DNA from: Chromatiales bacterium
GTDB taxonomy: Bacteria; Pseudomonadota; Gammaproteobacteria; Steroidobacterales; GCA-2729495
Direction: 5' to 3'
Assembly (NCBI GenBank): GCA_016789845.1
Contig: JAEUQA010000037.1
Span: 117,018-181,017 of the forward strand
DNA length: 64,000 bases
Shown here: piece by piece, positions 1-9,093 of the stretch
Numbering within the stretch: position 1 is the stretch's first letter
Layout: each line of letters starts with the position of its first letter
Notes under the pieces: model-generated
Told to the model about the DNA's origin: nothing
The model's input: only the letters and a program-made list of their open reading frames with translations
Database searches by the model: none
Made by a program: the position numbers and the translations under genes

Positions 1-1
1 C

Positions 2-1294
2 CCGGAGATCCAGGAGTACGTCCAGGACGTGGGCATGAAGCTTGCCGCCCAGGCCCAGGATGGGGACTTCCGCTTCACGTTCTTCGTCGTCAATGATCCC
101 GCGATCAACGCCTTCGCCCTTCCCGGCGGCTACATCGGCGTCCATTCCGGACTGCTCCTCGCCACCGGTTCGGAGAGCGAGCTGGCCGGCGTGCTGGCCC
201 ACGAGATCTCCCACGTGACCCAGCGGCACATTTCCCGGGCCGTGTTCGCCAACCAGCGCAGCAGCATCCTGACCATGGCAGCGATGCTGGGCGCCATCCT
301 GCTGGGCGCCGTGGGCGGCAGCGGTGATGCCATCACCGGGGCCATCGCCGCTGCCCAGGGCGTTGCAGCCCAGCAGCAGATCAATTTCACGCGGGCCAAC
401 GAGTACGAGGCTGACCGCGTGGGCGTCGGCGTCCTGGCCGCCGCGGGCTTCGACCCCATGGGCATGCCGGTGTTCTTCGAAACCCTGGCCCGCCAGACCG
501 GGCCCCTCGCCAGCCAGGCCCCGGAGTTCCTGCGTACCCACCCGGTCACGGTCAACCGCATCGCCGAGACCCGGGAACGGGCGGCCGCCCTGCCCCGGCC
601 TGACGTCCGCGATGCGGCGGGCTACGCGACCACCCGCGCCCGGATTCGCGTGCTGACCAGCCCGACCCCGGAGAAGGCGCTGGAGTTCTTCCTTGGCGAG
701 CAGCAGAACCCCAGGCAGGCTGGCGACATCGGCACCGAATACGGCATTGCCCTGGCGCGGATGGAACTCGGCCAGTACCGGGAGGCGCGGGCGCTGTTCC
801 AGGGGCTCCTGGCGACCAACTCCGGGGTCATTCCGTTTCACACCGGGCTCGCGGGCGCGGAACTTGCCCTGGGCAACCGGGAGGCCGCTTTTGCCACCTA
901 CGAGAAGGCCATGGACCTTTTCCCCCGCAATACGCCGCTGACGGTCCGCTATGCGGAGGCACTGCTGGGCGCCGGGCAGCCGAAGAAGGCCCATGCCATC
1001 CTCCTCGACCTCCTCAACAACGTGCCACCCACCGCGGAACAGGTCCGGCTGATCGCGCTGGCGGCCAGTGCCGCCGGAGACACGGCTGACGCCTATTACT
1101 ACATGGCGGAACTGCACCTGATCCGGGGCGACGTGGTCATGGCAGCCGACCAGTTGCGGCTTGCGCTGTCGATCCCCGGCCTGGACAGCGTGCAGAAGGC
1201 CCGCTTCACCTCCCGGCTCGCGGAGATCCAGGAGTGGCTGGATCGGGAGCAACGGAGCCGCCGCCAGCAGACGTCGGCCGGGAAGCTGCAATGA
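2..1294 (+). CDS. bepA: M48 family periplasmic metalloprotease with TPR tail, BepA-like (5' end missing)
   Basis: This is an outer-membrane quality-control protease of the BepA (YfgC) type, which in the family degrades or assists stalled LptD and BAM clients in the periplasm. The zinc-binding motif HEISH is visible about 58 residues after the first in-frame ATG (position 29), followed by the downstream zinc ligand region NEYEADR and then TPR-like helical repeats to the C-terminus. The reading frame stays open to base 2 with family-like sequence (PEIQEYVQDVG), so the true start and signal peptide lie before the window and the ATG at 29 is internal. Its stop overlaps the mlaA start, so the two are probably co-transcribed. 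The family assignment is strong; the symbol rests on the protease plus TPR architecture. Confidence 0.88.
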   Translation, partial: PEIQEYVQDVGMKLAAQAQDGDFRFTFFVVNDPAINAFALPGGYIGVHSGLLLATGSESELAGVLAHEISHVTQRHISRAVFANQRSSILTMAAMLGAILLGAVGGSGDAITGAIAAAQGVAAQQQINFTRANEYEADRVGVGVLAAAGFDPMGMPVFFETLARQTGPLASQAPEFLRTHPVTVNRIAETRERAAALPRPDVRDAAGYATTRARIRVLTSPTPEKALEFFLGEQQNPRQAGDIGTEYGIALARMELGQYREARALFQGLLATNSGVIPFHTGLAGAELALGNREAAFATYEKAMDLFPRNTPLTVRYAEALLGAGQPKKAHAILLDLLNNVPPTAEQVRLIALAASAAGDTADAYYYMAELHLIRGDVVMAADQLRLALSIPGLDSVQKARFTSRLAEIQEWLDREQRSRRQQTSAGKLQ

Positions 1295-2094
1295 TGGCCG
1301 GACTCATTGCCAGTCGCCCTGCGAGGACCCTGGGGAGCCTGGCCGTAGCCCTGACCGGTGCCCTTGCCATCTCCGGCTGTGCGAGCCAGATCGCCACGCA
1401 GCCAACCCGGGCTTACGACCCTATCGAGCCCGTGAACCGTGCGGTGTACTGGTTCAATGACCTCGGCGACAGGTACCTCCTTCGCCCCGCCGCATCAGGT
1501 TACCGGCGGGCACTTCCCCAGCCGATGCGCACGGGCGTGCGCAACATCTTCAGCAATCTGCTCTACCCCGTGACGATCGCGAACGACCTCCTGCAAGGCA
1601 AGTTCCGCCAGTGCGGCCGGGATGGCGCCCGCTTTCTCCTGAACTCCACGGTCGGCCTCGCCGGGATCTTCGATCCGGCAACCCGACTGGGGCTCCTGGA
1701 GAACGACGAGGACTTCGACCAGACGCTGGCCGTGTGGGGCGCGGGGGAAGGACCCTACCTGATGATCCCGATCTTCGGCCCCCGGACCCTCCGGCACCTG
1801 GTCGGGGACACGGTAGACGCCCCGCTGACGCCATTCCTCAACGTCGCTGATGGCGACGTTACCCTCACGCTGGGCGCCTGGGTGATCTACCAGGTGGATA
1901 ACCGGTCCCGGCTGCTGGATGCGGACCAGCAGGTCTACGAGGCCTTTGACCCCTACATCTTCGTGCGGGACGCGTACCTGCAGAACCGCCGGTACCGGGC
2001 GCTGGACGGGAACGTGCCGGAGGACGATTCCTACCTGGACGATCTGGACGAAGAACCGGACGAGGACGCCGGGGGCGCAGCCGGCCCCGAATGA
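1291..2094 (+). CDS. mlaA: MlaA (VacJ) outer-membrane phospholipid-removal lipoprotein
   Basis: MlaA removes mislocalised phospholipids from the outer leaflet of the outer membrane and passes them to periplasmic MlaC. The protein (267 aa) begins with a lipoprotein signal whose lipobox LAISGC puts the lipidated cysteine at residue 30. The VacJ signature follows (YDPIEPVNRAVYWFND), with the NDLLQGKF and DFDQTLAVWG blocks. The frame is open further upstream, but ATG 1291 sits in the ATGA overlap with the protease stop and directly precedes the signal peptide, so I use it. The C-terminus is an acidic Asp/Glu-rich tail whose DNA is shared with the opposite-strand mlaB end. Confidence 0.95.
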   Translation: MMAGLIASRPARTLGSLAVALTGALAISGCASQIATQPTRAYDPIEPVNRAVYWFNDLGDRYLLRPAASGYRRALPQPMRTGVRNIFSNLLYPVTIANDLLQGKFRQCGRDGARFLLNSTVGLAGIFDPATRLGLLENDEDFDQTLAVWGAGEGPYLMIPIFGPRTLRHLVGDTVDAPLTPFLNVADGDVTLTLGAWVIYQVDNRSRLLDADQQVYEAFDPYIFVRDAYLQNRRYRALDGNVPEDDSYLDDLDEEPDEDAGGAAGPE

Positions 2095-2399
2095 ACTTCC
2101 GCCAGGAGCCCGTCCACGCCACTCAGGCGGGCGATGGCCAGCAGCTTGTCCGGTAGCGCGGCAAAGCCAAGCGTGCGCCCGTCTCCCCTCGCCTGCCGCA
2201 GCCACTCCAGCAACAGCGCCAGGCCGGCACTGTCCACCCGGGTAACGTCGGCGAAGTTCACCGTCACCGCGTCCTGGCCGGCAAACCGGGCCAGGCCCTG
2301 ATCCAGCAGGGCGCCGGCGGTCGCGAAGGTCACCGGACCATTGATCGCGAAGACTCCCGGTCCGGCCGGTTCCAGGGAGGCTGACTCGGGCGCCGTCAC
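2031..2399 (-). CDS. mlaB: STAS-domain protein MlaB of the Mla phospholipid transporter
   Basis: MlaB is the cytoplasmic STAS partner that binds and stabilises the ATPase MlaF. The protein (122 aa) has the STAS core, including the conserved VDSAGLALLLEW helix start around residue 56. It is the last gene of mlaFEDCB, and its ATG overlaps the mlaC stop by 4 bp. The final ~17 residues are a low-complexity Ser/Arg/Pro tail. That tail is encoded by the complement of the acidic MlaA tail, because the two genes converge and overlap by 64 bp. Identity is based on the STAS fold and the operon position. Confidence 0.88.
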   Translation of the reverse strand: MTAPESASLEPAGPGVFAINGPVTFATAGALLDQGLARFAGQDAVTVNFADVTRVDSAGLALLLEWLRQARGDGRTLGFAALPDKLLAIARLSGVDGLLAEVHSGPAAPPASSSGSSSRSSR

Positions 2400-3025
2400 G
2401 TCTTGGGGCCTACCGGCTTCGTCGTGACCCGCTCGGCGTCGGACTTGAGGCGGGCAATGACGGCATCGATGCCCTTCGCCCCGATCTCGGCGCTGAACTG
2501 GTTACGGTAGTTCTGCACGTAGGAAATGCCCTCGATCCGGACATCGTAGGCACGCCAGCCATCCTTGGTCTGGTGCAGCGAGTAATGAACGGGCAGTTTT
2601 GTCCCGTCCTCCAGCTGCATCTCGGTCCTGACCACTGCCCGCTGCGGATCCGGCGTGCCTGCCGGGGCCGGCAGGATCCGCACCTTGTCCTTCTCGAACC
2701 GCAGCACGTAGCGCGAATAGCTGCGCAGCAGGAAGTCGTAGAACGTGTCGATGAACTGCTGGCGCTGGGCGGGCGTTGCCGTCCGCCAGTGCTTGCCGAG
2801 CACGAGCCGGCCGGCGTAGTCCGTGTCGAACACGGGCAGGAAGATTTCGTCCACCAGCTTGTACAGTTCGGGCGGGTTCGCCTCCAGCTGCTTCTGCCGG
2901 CCGTCGATGCGGGCCGACAGGGTATCGGCCGTCTGCCGCACGATCTGGTCGGGCGTGCGCGTGTCGGAGGCCGCCAGGCTGGTCAGGCAGCAGAGGGATA
3001 GGGCCAGAGCGGCCAGTATTCGCAT
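2396..3025 (-). CDS. mlaC: Periplasmic phospholipid-binding protein MlaC
   Basis: MlaC shuttles phospholipid between MlaA in the outer membrane and the MlaFEDB complex in the inner membrane. The protein (209 aa) has a Sec signal peptide (MRILAALALSLCCLTSLAAS), then the Tol_Tol_Ttg2 fold with the conserved patterns FDTDYAGRLVLGKHWR and FYDFLLRSYSRY. The length is typical for the family. It lies 14 bp downstream of mlaD, and its stop overlaps the mlaB start as ATGA, supporting translational coupling. Confidence 0.95.
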   Translation of the reverse strand: MRILAALALSLCCLTSLAASDTRTPDQIVRQTADTLSARIDGRQKQLEANPPELYKLVDEIFLPVFDTDYAGRLVLGKHWRTATPAQRQQFIDTFYDFLLRSYSRYVLRFEKDKVRILPAPAGTPDPQRAVVRTEMQLEDGTKLPVHYSLHQTKDGWRAYDVRIEGISYVQNYRNQFSAEIGAKGIDAVIARLKSDAERVTTKPVGPKT

Positions 3026-3039
3026 GGTGAACCTCCGGA

Positions 3040-3555
3040 CTACTCGGTGGAACTGTCGCTGCCGGTGGCCGGCGCCGCTTCGGCACCGCCGCCCTTCTCC
3101 GCCTGACTGAACAGGAACTTGCTGACCAGCTGCTCCAGGACGACCGCCGACTGGGTGATCTCAAGCTCGCTCCGGTCAGTCAGATAGGTGTCCGAACCGC
3201 CGGGGCCGAGGCCCACGTACTTGCTGCCGAGCAGGCCTGCCGTGAGGATGCTGGCGTCGGAATCATCCGGGATCCGATTGAACTTCTGCTTAATGCGCAG
3301 GCTGACCACGGCATCCAGGCGCTCGTTGTCGAAGGCGATACTCTCCACCCGACCGATGTTCACGCCGGCCATCGTGACCGGTGCCCGCACCTTCAGCCCG
3401 GCCACGTCGTCGAAGCGGGCCGTCACGCGGTAGCCGTCGCTGTCCCCGCCGTACTCCTCGAGATCGGTGGTCTGGGTGGCCAGAAACAGCAGTGCAGCAA
3501 AGCCCAGGAAGATGAACAGGCCGGTGCCAAGTTCCCGTGTGCGGTTGCTTTCCAT
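3040..3555 (-). CDS. mlaD: MCE-domain substrate-binding subunit MlaD
   Basis: MlaD forms the inner-membrane-anchored hexameric ring that holds lipid above the MlaE permease. The protein (171 aa) has one N-terminal transmembrane segment (roughly residues 11-28, LGTGLFIFLGFAALLFLA). The MCE domain follows, with VTARFDDVAGLKVRAPV and AGVNIGRVESI, then the ILTAGLLGSKYVGL block. The C-terminal tail is Ala/Ser/Glu-rich. It sits between mlaE and mlaC with 14-bp gaps on each side. Confidence 0.95.
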   Translation of the reverse strand: MESNRTRELGTGLFIFLGFAALLFLATQTTDLEEYGGDSDGYRVTARFDDVAGLKVRAPVTMAGVNIGRVESIAFDNERLDAVVSLRIKQKFNRIPDDSDASILTAGLLGSKYVGLGPGGSDTYLTDRSELEITQSAVVLEQLVSKFLFSQAEKGGGAEAAPATGSDSSTE

Positions 3556-3569
3556 AATCCTACAAGCCC

Positions 3570-4337
3570 TCAGAGAAGGTAGGCGGTAATCGTGTAATCG
3601 AAGATCAGGACCAGGATTGACGTGGTCACCACCGTGCGTGTCGTCGCCATGCCCACGCCCTCGGCGGTAGGCGGTGCATTGTACCCCTCGAAGACCGCAA
3701 CGAGTCCGGCCGTCACGCCGAACACGAAGCTCTTCAGCACGCCCTCGTAGATGTCCGGTGGATCGACGTACTCCTGCATCTGGGACCAGAACGCGCCGTT
3801 GTCGACGCCCATGACCTGCACGCCGATGAACCAGGCGCCCAGGATCCCGATCGCATTGAACACCGCTGTCAGCAGGGGCACCGAGATCACCGCGCCGATG
3901 AACCGGGGCGCAATGATTCGCCGGATCGGGTCGATGGCCATCACCTCCATGGCGGCCAGCTGGTCAGTGGCACGCATGAGGCCGATCTCGGAGGCCAGCG
4001 ACGTGCCTGCCCGGCCGGCGAACAGCAGCGCCGTGACCACCGGACCCAGTTCCTTGAACAGGGTGAGCGCCACGCCTGCCCCGAGGATGTCCTCCTGGCG
4101 CAGGCGGGACAGGGAGTCGTAGCCCTGCAGGCCGATGACCATGCCGACGAAGAATGCCGAGGTCATGATGATGATCAGCGACAGGACGCCGGAGTTGCGC
4201 ACCTGCTGGGAAATGAGCTTCGGCCTGGCGAGGGCCGCGGGGCACTGCTTCAGGATCTCGATGAGGAAGAGGATCGCCGCACCCAGCTTGCGCAGGGAGT
4301 GGAGCAGGCCATCCCACAGCTGCAGGGGCAAGGTCAT
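3570..4337 (-). CDS. mlaE: MlaE ABC-transporter permease for phospholipids
   Basis: MlaE is the inner-membrane permease of the MlaFEDB lipid transporter. The protein (255 aa) is a typical member of the MlaE/YrbE family. It has several hydrophobic segments, the EQ-loop-like region around FKELGPVVTALLFAGRAG, and the conserved ASEIGLMRATDQLAAMEVMAIDP stretch that contacts the ATPase. Its ATG overlaps the mlaF stop by 4 bp, a coupled arrangement that fits assembly of permease and ATPase. Confidence 0.95.
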   Translation of the reverse strand: MTLPLQLWDGLLHSLRKLGAAILFLIEILKQCPAALARPKLISQQVRNSGVLSLIIIMTSAFFVGMVIGLQGYDSLSRLRQEDILGAGVALTLFKELGPVVTALLFAGRAGTSLASEIGLMRATDQLAAMEVMAIDPIRRIIAPRFIGAVISVPLLTAVFNAIGILGAWFIGVQVMGVDNGAFWSQMQEYVDPPDIYEGVLKSFVFGVTAGLVAVFEGYNAPPTAEGVGMATTRTVVTTSILVLIFDYTITAYLL

Positions 4338-5140
4338 TGGGGCTTCCCCAGCAGTTGTTCGGCATAGTCGGGAGCCGGGTAATGGAACGGGACCGGACCA
4401 TCCGCGGCCCCCGTCATGAACTGGCGCACCAGCTCGGAAGGGCTTTCGGCAAGCTCCCGTGGCGCGCCCGAGGCGATCACCCGCCCCTCGGAGATGACGA
4501 AGCAGTGGTCGGCGATATGGCTGATCTCCGCCACGTCATGGGACACGACGATGCTGGTCAGTCCGAGCGCGTCGTTATTCAGCCGAATCAGCCGCAGGAC
4601 GACCCCCAGGGAAATGGGATCCAGGCCGGAGAACGGCTCGTCGTAGAGCAGGAGCTCGGGATCCAGCACCATGGCGCGGGCCATCGCCACGCGCCTGCCC
4701 ATGCCGCCGGACAGCTCGGCAGGCATCAGGCCGGCCGCCCCGCGCAAACCGACGGAATTGAGCTTGGTCAGCACGAGCTGGCGGATCAGGGCCTCGGGCA
4801 GCCGGGTGTTCTCCCGCACCGGGAAGGCGACGTTCTCGAACACGTTGAAGTCCGTCAGCAGCGCGCTGTTCTGGAACAGCATGCCCATGCGCCGCCGCAG
4901 GTCGAACAGCTCGTTCCTGGCGAGGGAGGCCACGTCGAGGCCGCCCACCTTCACGGTGCCGGCCTCGGGGCGCAGCTGGCCGGTGATCATGCGCAGCAGC
5001 GTGGTCTTGCCGGTGCCGCTCGGCCCCATGATCGCCGTGATGCTGCCCCGGCGGACGCCGAGATCCAGCCCGGAGAAAATCGGGCGCCCGGACCGGCCAA
5101 AACGCAGCCCGCTGACCTCTACCAGGTTATCCGCCGTCAC
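4334..5140 (-). CDS. mlaF: MlaF ATP-binding subunit of the phospholipid ABC transporter
   Basis: MlaF is the cytoplasmic ATPase driving MlaE-mediated lipid movement. Visible motifs are Walker A GPSGTGKTT, the Q-loop FQNSALL, the ABC signature LSGGMGRR, Walker B LLLYDEP and the switch SHD. The frame extends to 5194, but that extension would run back into the aldolase gene. GTG 5140 begins with TADNLVEVSGLRFG, the normal ABC start, so I choose it (268 aa). It begins only 4 bp after the aldolase stop, so aldolase and mlaFEDCB could share a transcript. Confidence 0.93.
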   Translation of the reverse strand: MTADNLVEVSGLRFGRSGRPIFSGLDLGVRRGSITAIMGPSGTGKTTLLRMITGQLRPEAGTVKVGGLDVASLARNELFDLRRRMGMLFQNSALLTDFNVFENVAFPVRENTRLPEALIRQLVLTKLNSVGLRGAAGLMPAELSGGMGRRVAMARAMVLDPELLLYDEPFSGLDPISLGVVLRLIRLNNDALGLTSIVVSHDVAEISHIADHCFVISEGRVIASGAPRELAESPSELVRQFMTGAADGPVPFHYPAPDYAEQLLGKPQ

Positions 5141-5144
5141 TGAT

Positions 5145-6161
5145 TCAGGCGGCTTCCATCTCACGCCGGTACTGGCCGGCGTGGGCCAGCCCATTCAGGC
5201 GCGCGCGCTTGAGGAATGCCGCCTGACCGGCCTTCACCGCCTCGGGCTTGCCGCCCCAGGCCTTGAGGGAAGGCGCCTGCAGCGCACGGCCGTAGGAGAA
5301 CGTGAGCTGCCAGGGCAGCGCACCGAGCGTGTTCATGGCGCCCAGGTGCTCCGTGGACTCCTCGGGGCTCTGGCCACCGGACAGGAACGCGATGCCGGGA
5401 ACCGTGGCCGGCACGGTCGCCTTCAGGCAACGGATCGTGGCTTCCGCCACCTCCCGCACGGAGGCCTTCTGCCTGCAGTCCTGCCCCGGCACGACCATGT
5501 TGGGCTTCAGGACCATGCCGGCGAAGTCCACCCGGTGGGCGCGGAGCTCGATGAAGGTGCGCTCCAGGGCAGCCGTGGTGACTTCCTCGCAACGACCGAT
5601 GGTGTGGTCGCCGTCCATGAGGACCTCCGGCTCGACGATCGGCACGATGCCGGCCTCCTGGCAGAGCGCCGCGTAGCGGGCCAGGGCATGGGCGTTGGCC
5701 GCCAGGGAGAAACTGCCGGGAAAATCCGGGCCAATGGCGATCACTGCTCGCCATTTCGCAAACTTCGCGCCAAGCCCGGCATACTCCTTAAGGCGCTCAC
5801 GCAGGCCATCGAGGCCCTCCGTGACCGTCTCACCCGGGAAGCCGGCCAGGGGCTTTGCGCCGGCATCCACCTTGATGCCGGGAATCATGCCCTGCTGGGC
5901 CAGGTACTTCGGCACCGGAACGCCGCTCAGCGTGGACTGGCGGAGGGTTTCGTCGTAGAGGATCACGCCACTGATGAACTCGCTGGCCCCGGGCGTAGTG
6001 AAGAGCATGTCCCGATAGGCGCGCCGGCTCTCGGCCGTGGACTCGAGCTTGATCGAATCGAAGCGCTTCTTGATCGTTCCCGAGCTCTCGTCGGCAGCCA
6101 GGATTCCCTTCCCCGGCGCCACCATCGCCTGTGCAACGGCAGCAAGAGACTGTGCAGTCAT
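5145..6161 (-). CDS. Class I fructose-bisphosphate aldolase
   Basis: This enzyme cleaves or forms fructose 1,6-bisphosphate in glycolysis and gluconeogenesis through a Schiff-base lysine. The 338-aa protein matches the eukaryote-like class I family: GILAADESSGTIKKRFDSI near the N-terminus, the KFAKWRAVI strand, the IVPIVEPEVLMDG segment, the MVLKPNM active-site lysine region and FLSGGQSPEEST. ATG 6161 has a GGAGG ribosome site about 8 nt upstream, so the 16 extra upstream codons are excluded. It is the first gene of the leftward set and is divergent from the SUF regulator. Confidence 0.95.
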   Translation of the reverse strand: MTAQSLAAVAQAMVAPGKGILAADESSGTIKKRFDSIKLESTAESRRAYRDMLFTTPGASEFISGVILYDETLRQSTLSGVPVPKYLAQQGMIPGIKVDAGAKPLAGFPGETVTEGLDGLRERLKEYAGLGAKFAKWRAVIAIGPDFPGSFSLAANAHALARYAALCQEAGIVPIVEPEVLMDGDHTIGRCEEVTTAALERTFIELRAHRVDFAGMVLKPNMVVPGQDCRQKASVREVAEATIRCLKATVPATVPGIAFLSGGQSPEESTEHLGAMNTLGALPWQLTFSYGRALQAPSLKAWGGKPEAVKAGQAAFLKRARLNGLAHAGQYRREMEAA

Positions 6162-6298
6162 GAAATCAATCCTCCGGTTCTTTGGCAGGCCGCGCTGGGG
6201 CATGTGCACTGGCCAGCGTCAGGTCCGCCAGCCAGTGCGGCTGGGAAGAATAGCAAATTCCCCCATGGAACTGCCGCTCCGGGGTTTTCCCGGACACC

Positions 6299-6323
6299 AT
6301 ACTGGACTAAGATAGTCCCATAT
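6299..6323 (+). promoter_or_regulatory. IscR type-1-like operator upstream of the SUF regulator
   Basis: A 25-bp imperfect palindrome runs ATACTGGACT, then AAGAT, then AGTCCCATAT. It keeps the GACT-N5-AGTC core and the ATA/TAT ends of the known IscR type-1 site. A -10-like TATAGA (6321-6326) overlaps its right edge, and the Rrf2 start codon is 28 bp downstream. This placement suggests autoregulation by the Rrf2 protein; binding is inferred, not shown. Confidence 0.72.
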
Positions 6324-6351
6324 AGATTCTGTCACGAGTTCATCCAGGGCC

Positions 6352-6822
6352 ATGCTCCGCATCAGCAAGCTCACGGACTACGGCACCATGATCCTGGTGC
6401 ACCTGGCCGTGCATCAGGGACGCCTGCATTCGGCCAGCGATGTGGCTGCAGGCACGCGCCTGGCGCTGCCCACCGTGCAGAAGTTGCTCAAGTTGCTGGC
6501 CCGGAGCGACCTGGTGCGCTCCGTCCGTGGCGCTGAGGGTGGCTATGTGCTCGCGCGAGGCCCCGGCAGCATTTCCGCCGCCGACATCCTCGATGTCCTC
6601 GAGGGCCCGCTCAGCATTACGGAATGCAGCACGTCGGACAGCCGGTGCGAACTGGAGGATGGCTGCCCGGTAGGTGGCGCGTGGCAGAAGATCAACCGGG
6701 GTATTCGCGGCGCCCTGGGCGAGATCACGCTGGCAGACCTGGCACACCCGCCCCGGGAGTTTCCCCTGGTCGACCTGTCAGGGCGCACTGGGCGCATTCG
6801 CCAGCGCATCCCCACCAGCTGA
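6352..6822 (+). CDS. Rrf2-family SUF Fe-S assembly regulator
   Basis: This is a winged-helix transcription factor of the Rrf2/IscR family, 156 aa. The N-terminal helix-turn-helix is evident (LRISKLTDYGTMILVHLA, then LALPTVQKLLKLLARSDLV and RGAEGGY). Three cysteines, in ECSTSDSRCELEDGC around residues 91-104, match the spacing used for a [2Fe-2S] cluster in IscR-like proteins. It directly precedes sufB by 6 bp, so it is the usual SUF system Fe-S assembly regulator. An IscR-like operator lies just upstream, so it probably represses its own operon when cluster-loaded. That regulatory mode is inferred from the family. Confidence 0.93.
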   Translation: MLRISKLTDYGTMILVHLAVHQGRLHSASDVAAGTRLALPTVQKLLKLLARSDLVRSVRGAEGGYVLARGPGSISAADILDVLEGPLSITECSTSDSRCELEDGCPVGGAWQKINRGIRGALGEITLADLAHPPREFPLVDLSGRTGRIRQRIPTS

Positions 6823-6828
6823 GGATCG

Positions 6829-8286
6829 ATGGCCATGACCAGCACCACAGAGAATCCCGCTCTTGAGGACCTCATCGGCCGGCGCTACGCCCACGGCTTC
6901 GTCACCGACATCGAATCCGACACGGTCCCGCCCGGGCTCAGCGAGGACACGATCCGGTTCATCTCGGCCAAGAAAGGCGAACCCGAATTCCTGCTGGAGT
7001 GGCGGCTCAAGGCCTACCGGCACTGGCTGACGCTCCGGGAGCCCCGGTGGGCGAAGGTGCACCACCCGCCGATCGACTACCAGGCCATCTCCTACTACTC
7101 GGCGCCGAAGGCACCGCAGGGTCCCAGGTCCATCGATGAAGTCGATCCGAAGCTCCTGGAGACTTACGAGAAACTTGGCATTCCCCTGCACGAGCGGGCC
7201 CGGCTGGCCGGCGTGGCGGTGGACGCCGTCTTCGACAGCGTCTCCGTCACCACGACCTTCAAGGACAGGCTCTCCGCGGTCGGGGTCATCTTCTGCTCGT
7301 TCTCGGAAGCCGTGCGGGAGCACCCGGAGCTCGTCCGCAAGTACCTTGGCACCGTGGTGCCCTACCGGGACAACTACTTCGCGGCGCTCAATTCAGCGGT
7401 GTTCACCGACGGTTCCTTCGTCTACATCCCGCAGGGCGTCCGCTGCCCCATGGAGCTGTCCACCTACTTCCGGATCAACCAGGCCAAGACGGGGCAGTTC
7501 GAGCGCACGCTGATCATTGCCGAGGAGGCCAGCCACGTGAGCTACCTGGAGGGTTGCACGGCTCCCCAGCGCGAAGAGAACCAGCTGCATGCGGCCGTGG
7601 TCGAGCTGGTGGCCCTCAGGGATGCCACCATCAAGTACTCGACCGTCCAGAACTGGTATCCCGGCGACGAGGAAGGCAGGGGCGGCATCTACAACTTCGT
7701 CACGAAGCGCGGCGACTGCCGGGGCGCGAATTCGCGCATCTCCTGGACCCAGGTCGAGGCGGGTTCCGCCATCACCTGGAAGTACCCCAGCTGCATACTG
7801 CGCGGCGAGAACTCCGTGGGCGAGTTCTACTCCGTGGCCGTCACCAACAACCTGCAGCAGGCGGACACCGGCACCAAGATGATCCACATCGGCCGCAATA
7901 CCCGGAGCACGATCGTGTCCAAGGGCATCTCGGCCGGCAGGGCGCAGAACGCGTACCGGGGGCTAGTGAAGATCCTGCCGACGGCGGAGAATGCCCGGAA
8001 CTACACCCAGTGCGATTCCCTGCTGATGGGCGCCCGGTGCGGGGCGCACACCTTCCCGTACATGGAAGTCCGGAATCCCACCGCGGTAGTGGAGCACGAG
8101 GCCACGACGTCCCGGATCGGCGACGACCAGCTCTTTTATTGCCGGCAGCGCGGTCTGTCGACCGAGGACGCGGTGAACCTCATCGTCAATGGCTTCTGCA
8201 AGCAGGTGTTCCGTGAACTGCCCATGGAATTTGCCGTGGAAGCCCAGAATCTTCTGAACGTCAGCCTGGAGGGTGCGGTCGGCTGA
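6829..8286 (+). CDS. sufB: SufB Fe-S cluster scaffold subunit
   Basis: SufB is the main scaffold of the SufBCD complex, on which Fe-S clusters are built with sulfur from SufS. The 485-aa protein is full length and has the conserved right-handed beta-helix region. The [11 protein letters not shown] cysteine, corresponding to the catalytic cysteine of the family, is present, as is the C-terminal [18 protein letters not shown] segment. A GAGG ribosome site precedes ATG 6829; ATG 6835 is an alternative. It lies 6 bp after the regulator gene. Confidence 0.97.
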   Translation: MAMTSTTENPALEDLIGRRYAHGFVTDIESDTVPPGLSEDTIRFISAKKGEPEFLLEWRLKAYRHWLTLREPRWAKVHHPPIDYQAISYYSAPKAPQGPRSIDEVDPKLLETYEKLGIPLHERARLAGVAVDAVFDSVSVTTTFKDRLSAVGVIFCSFSEAVREHPELVRKYLGTVVPYRDNYFAALNSAVFTDGSFVYIPQGVRCPMELSTYFRINQAKTGQFERTLIIAEEASHVSYLEGCTAPQREENQLHAAVVELVALRDATIKYSTVQNWYPGDEEGRGGIYNFVTKRGDCRGANSRISWTQVEAGSAITWKYPSCILRGENSVGEFYSVAVTNNLQQADTGTKMIHIGRNTRSTIVSKGISAGRAQNAYRGLVKILPTAENARNYTQCDSLLMGARCGAHTFPYMEVRNPTAVVEHEATTSRIGDDQLFYCRQRGLSTEDAVNLIVNGFCKQVFRELPMEFAVEAQNLLNVSLEGAVG

Positions 8287-8317
8287 GCGACCCACGTCTG
8301 CCTTGGAAGCCAATGCA

Positions 8318-9082
<765 letters not shown>

Positions 9083-9093
9083 GCCCAGTCCCC

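Noticed and set aside
4671..6536. 621-codon plus-strand frame across mlaF, aldolase and the SUF promoter
   Set aside because: Runs antisense through two well-supported genes and ends in a regulatory region; no protein family pattern.
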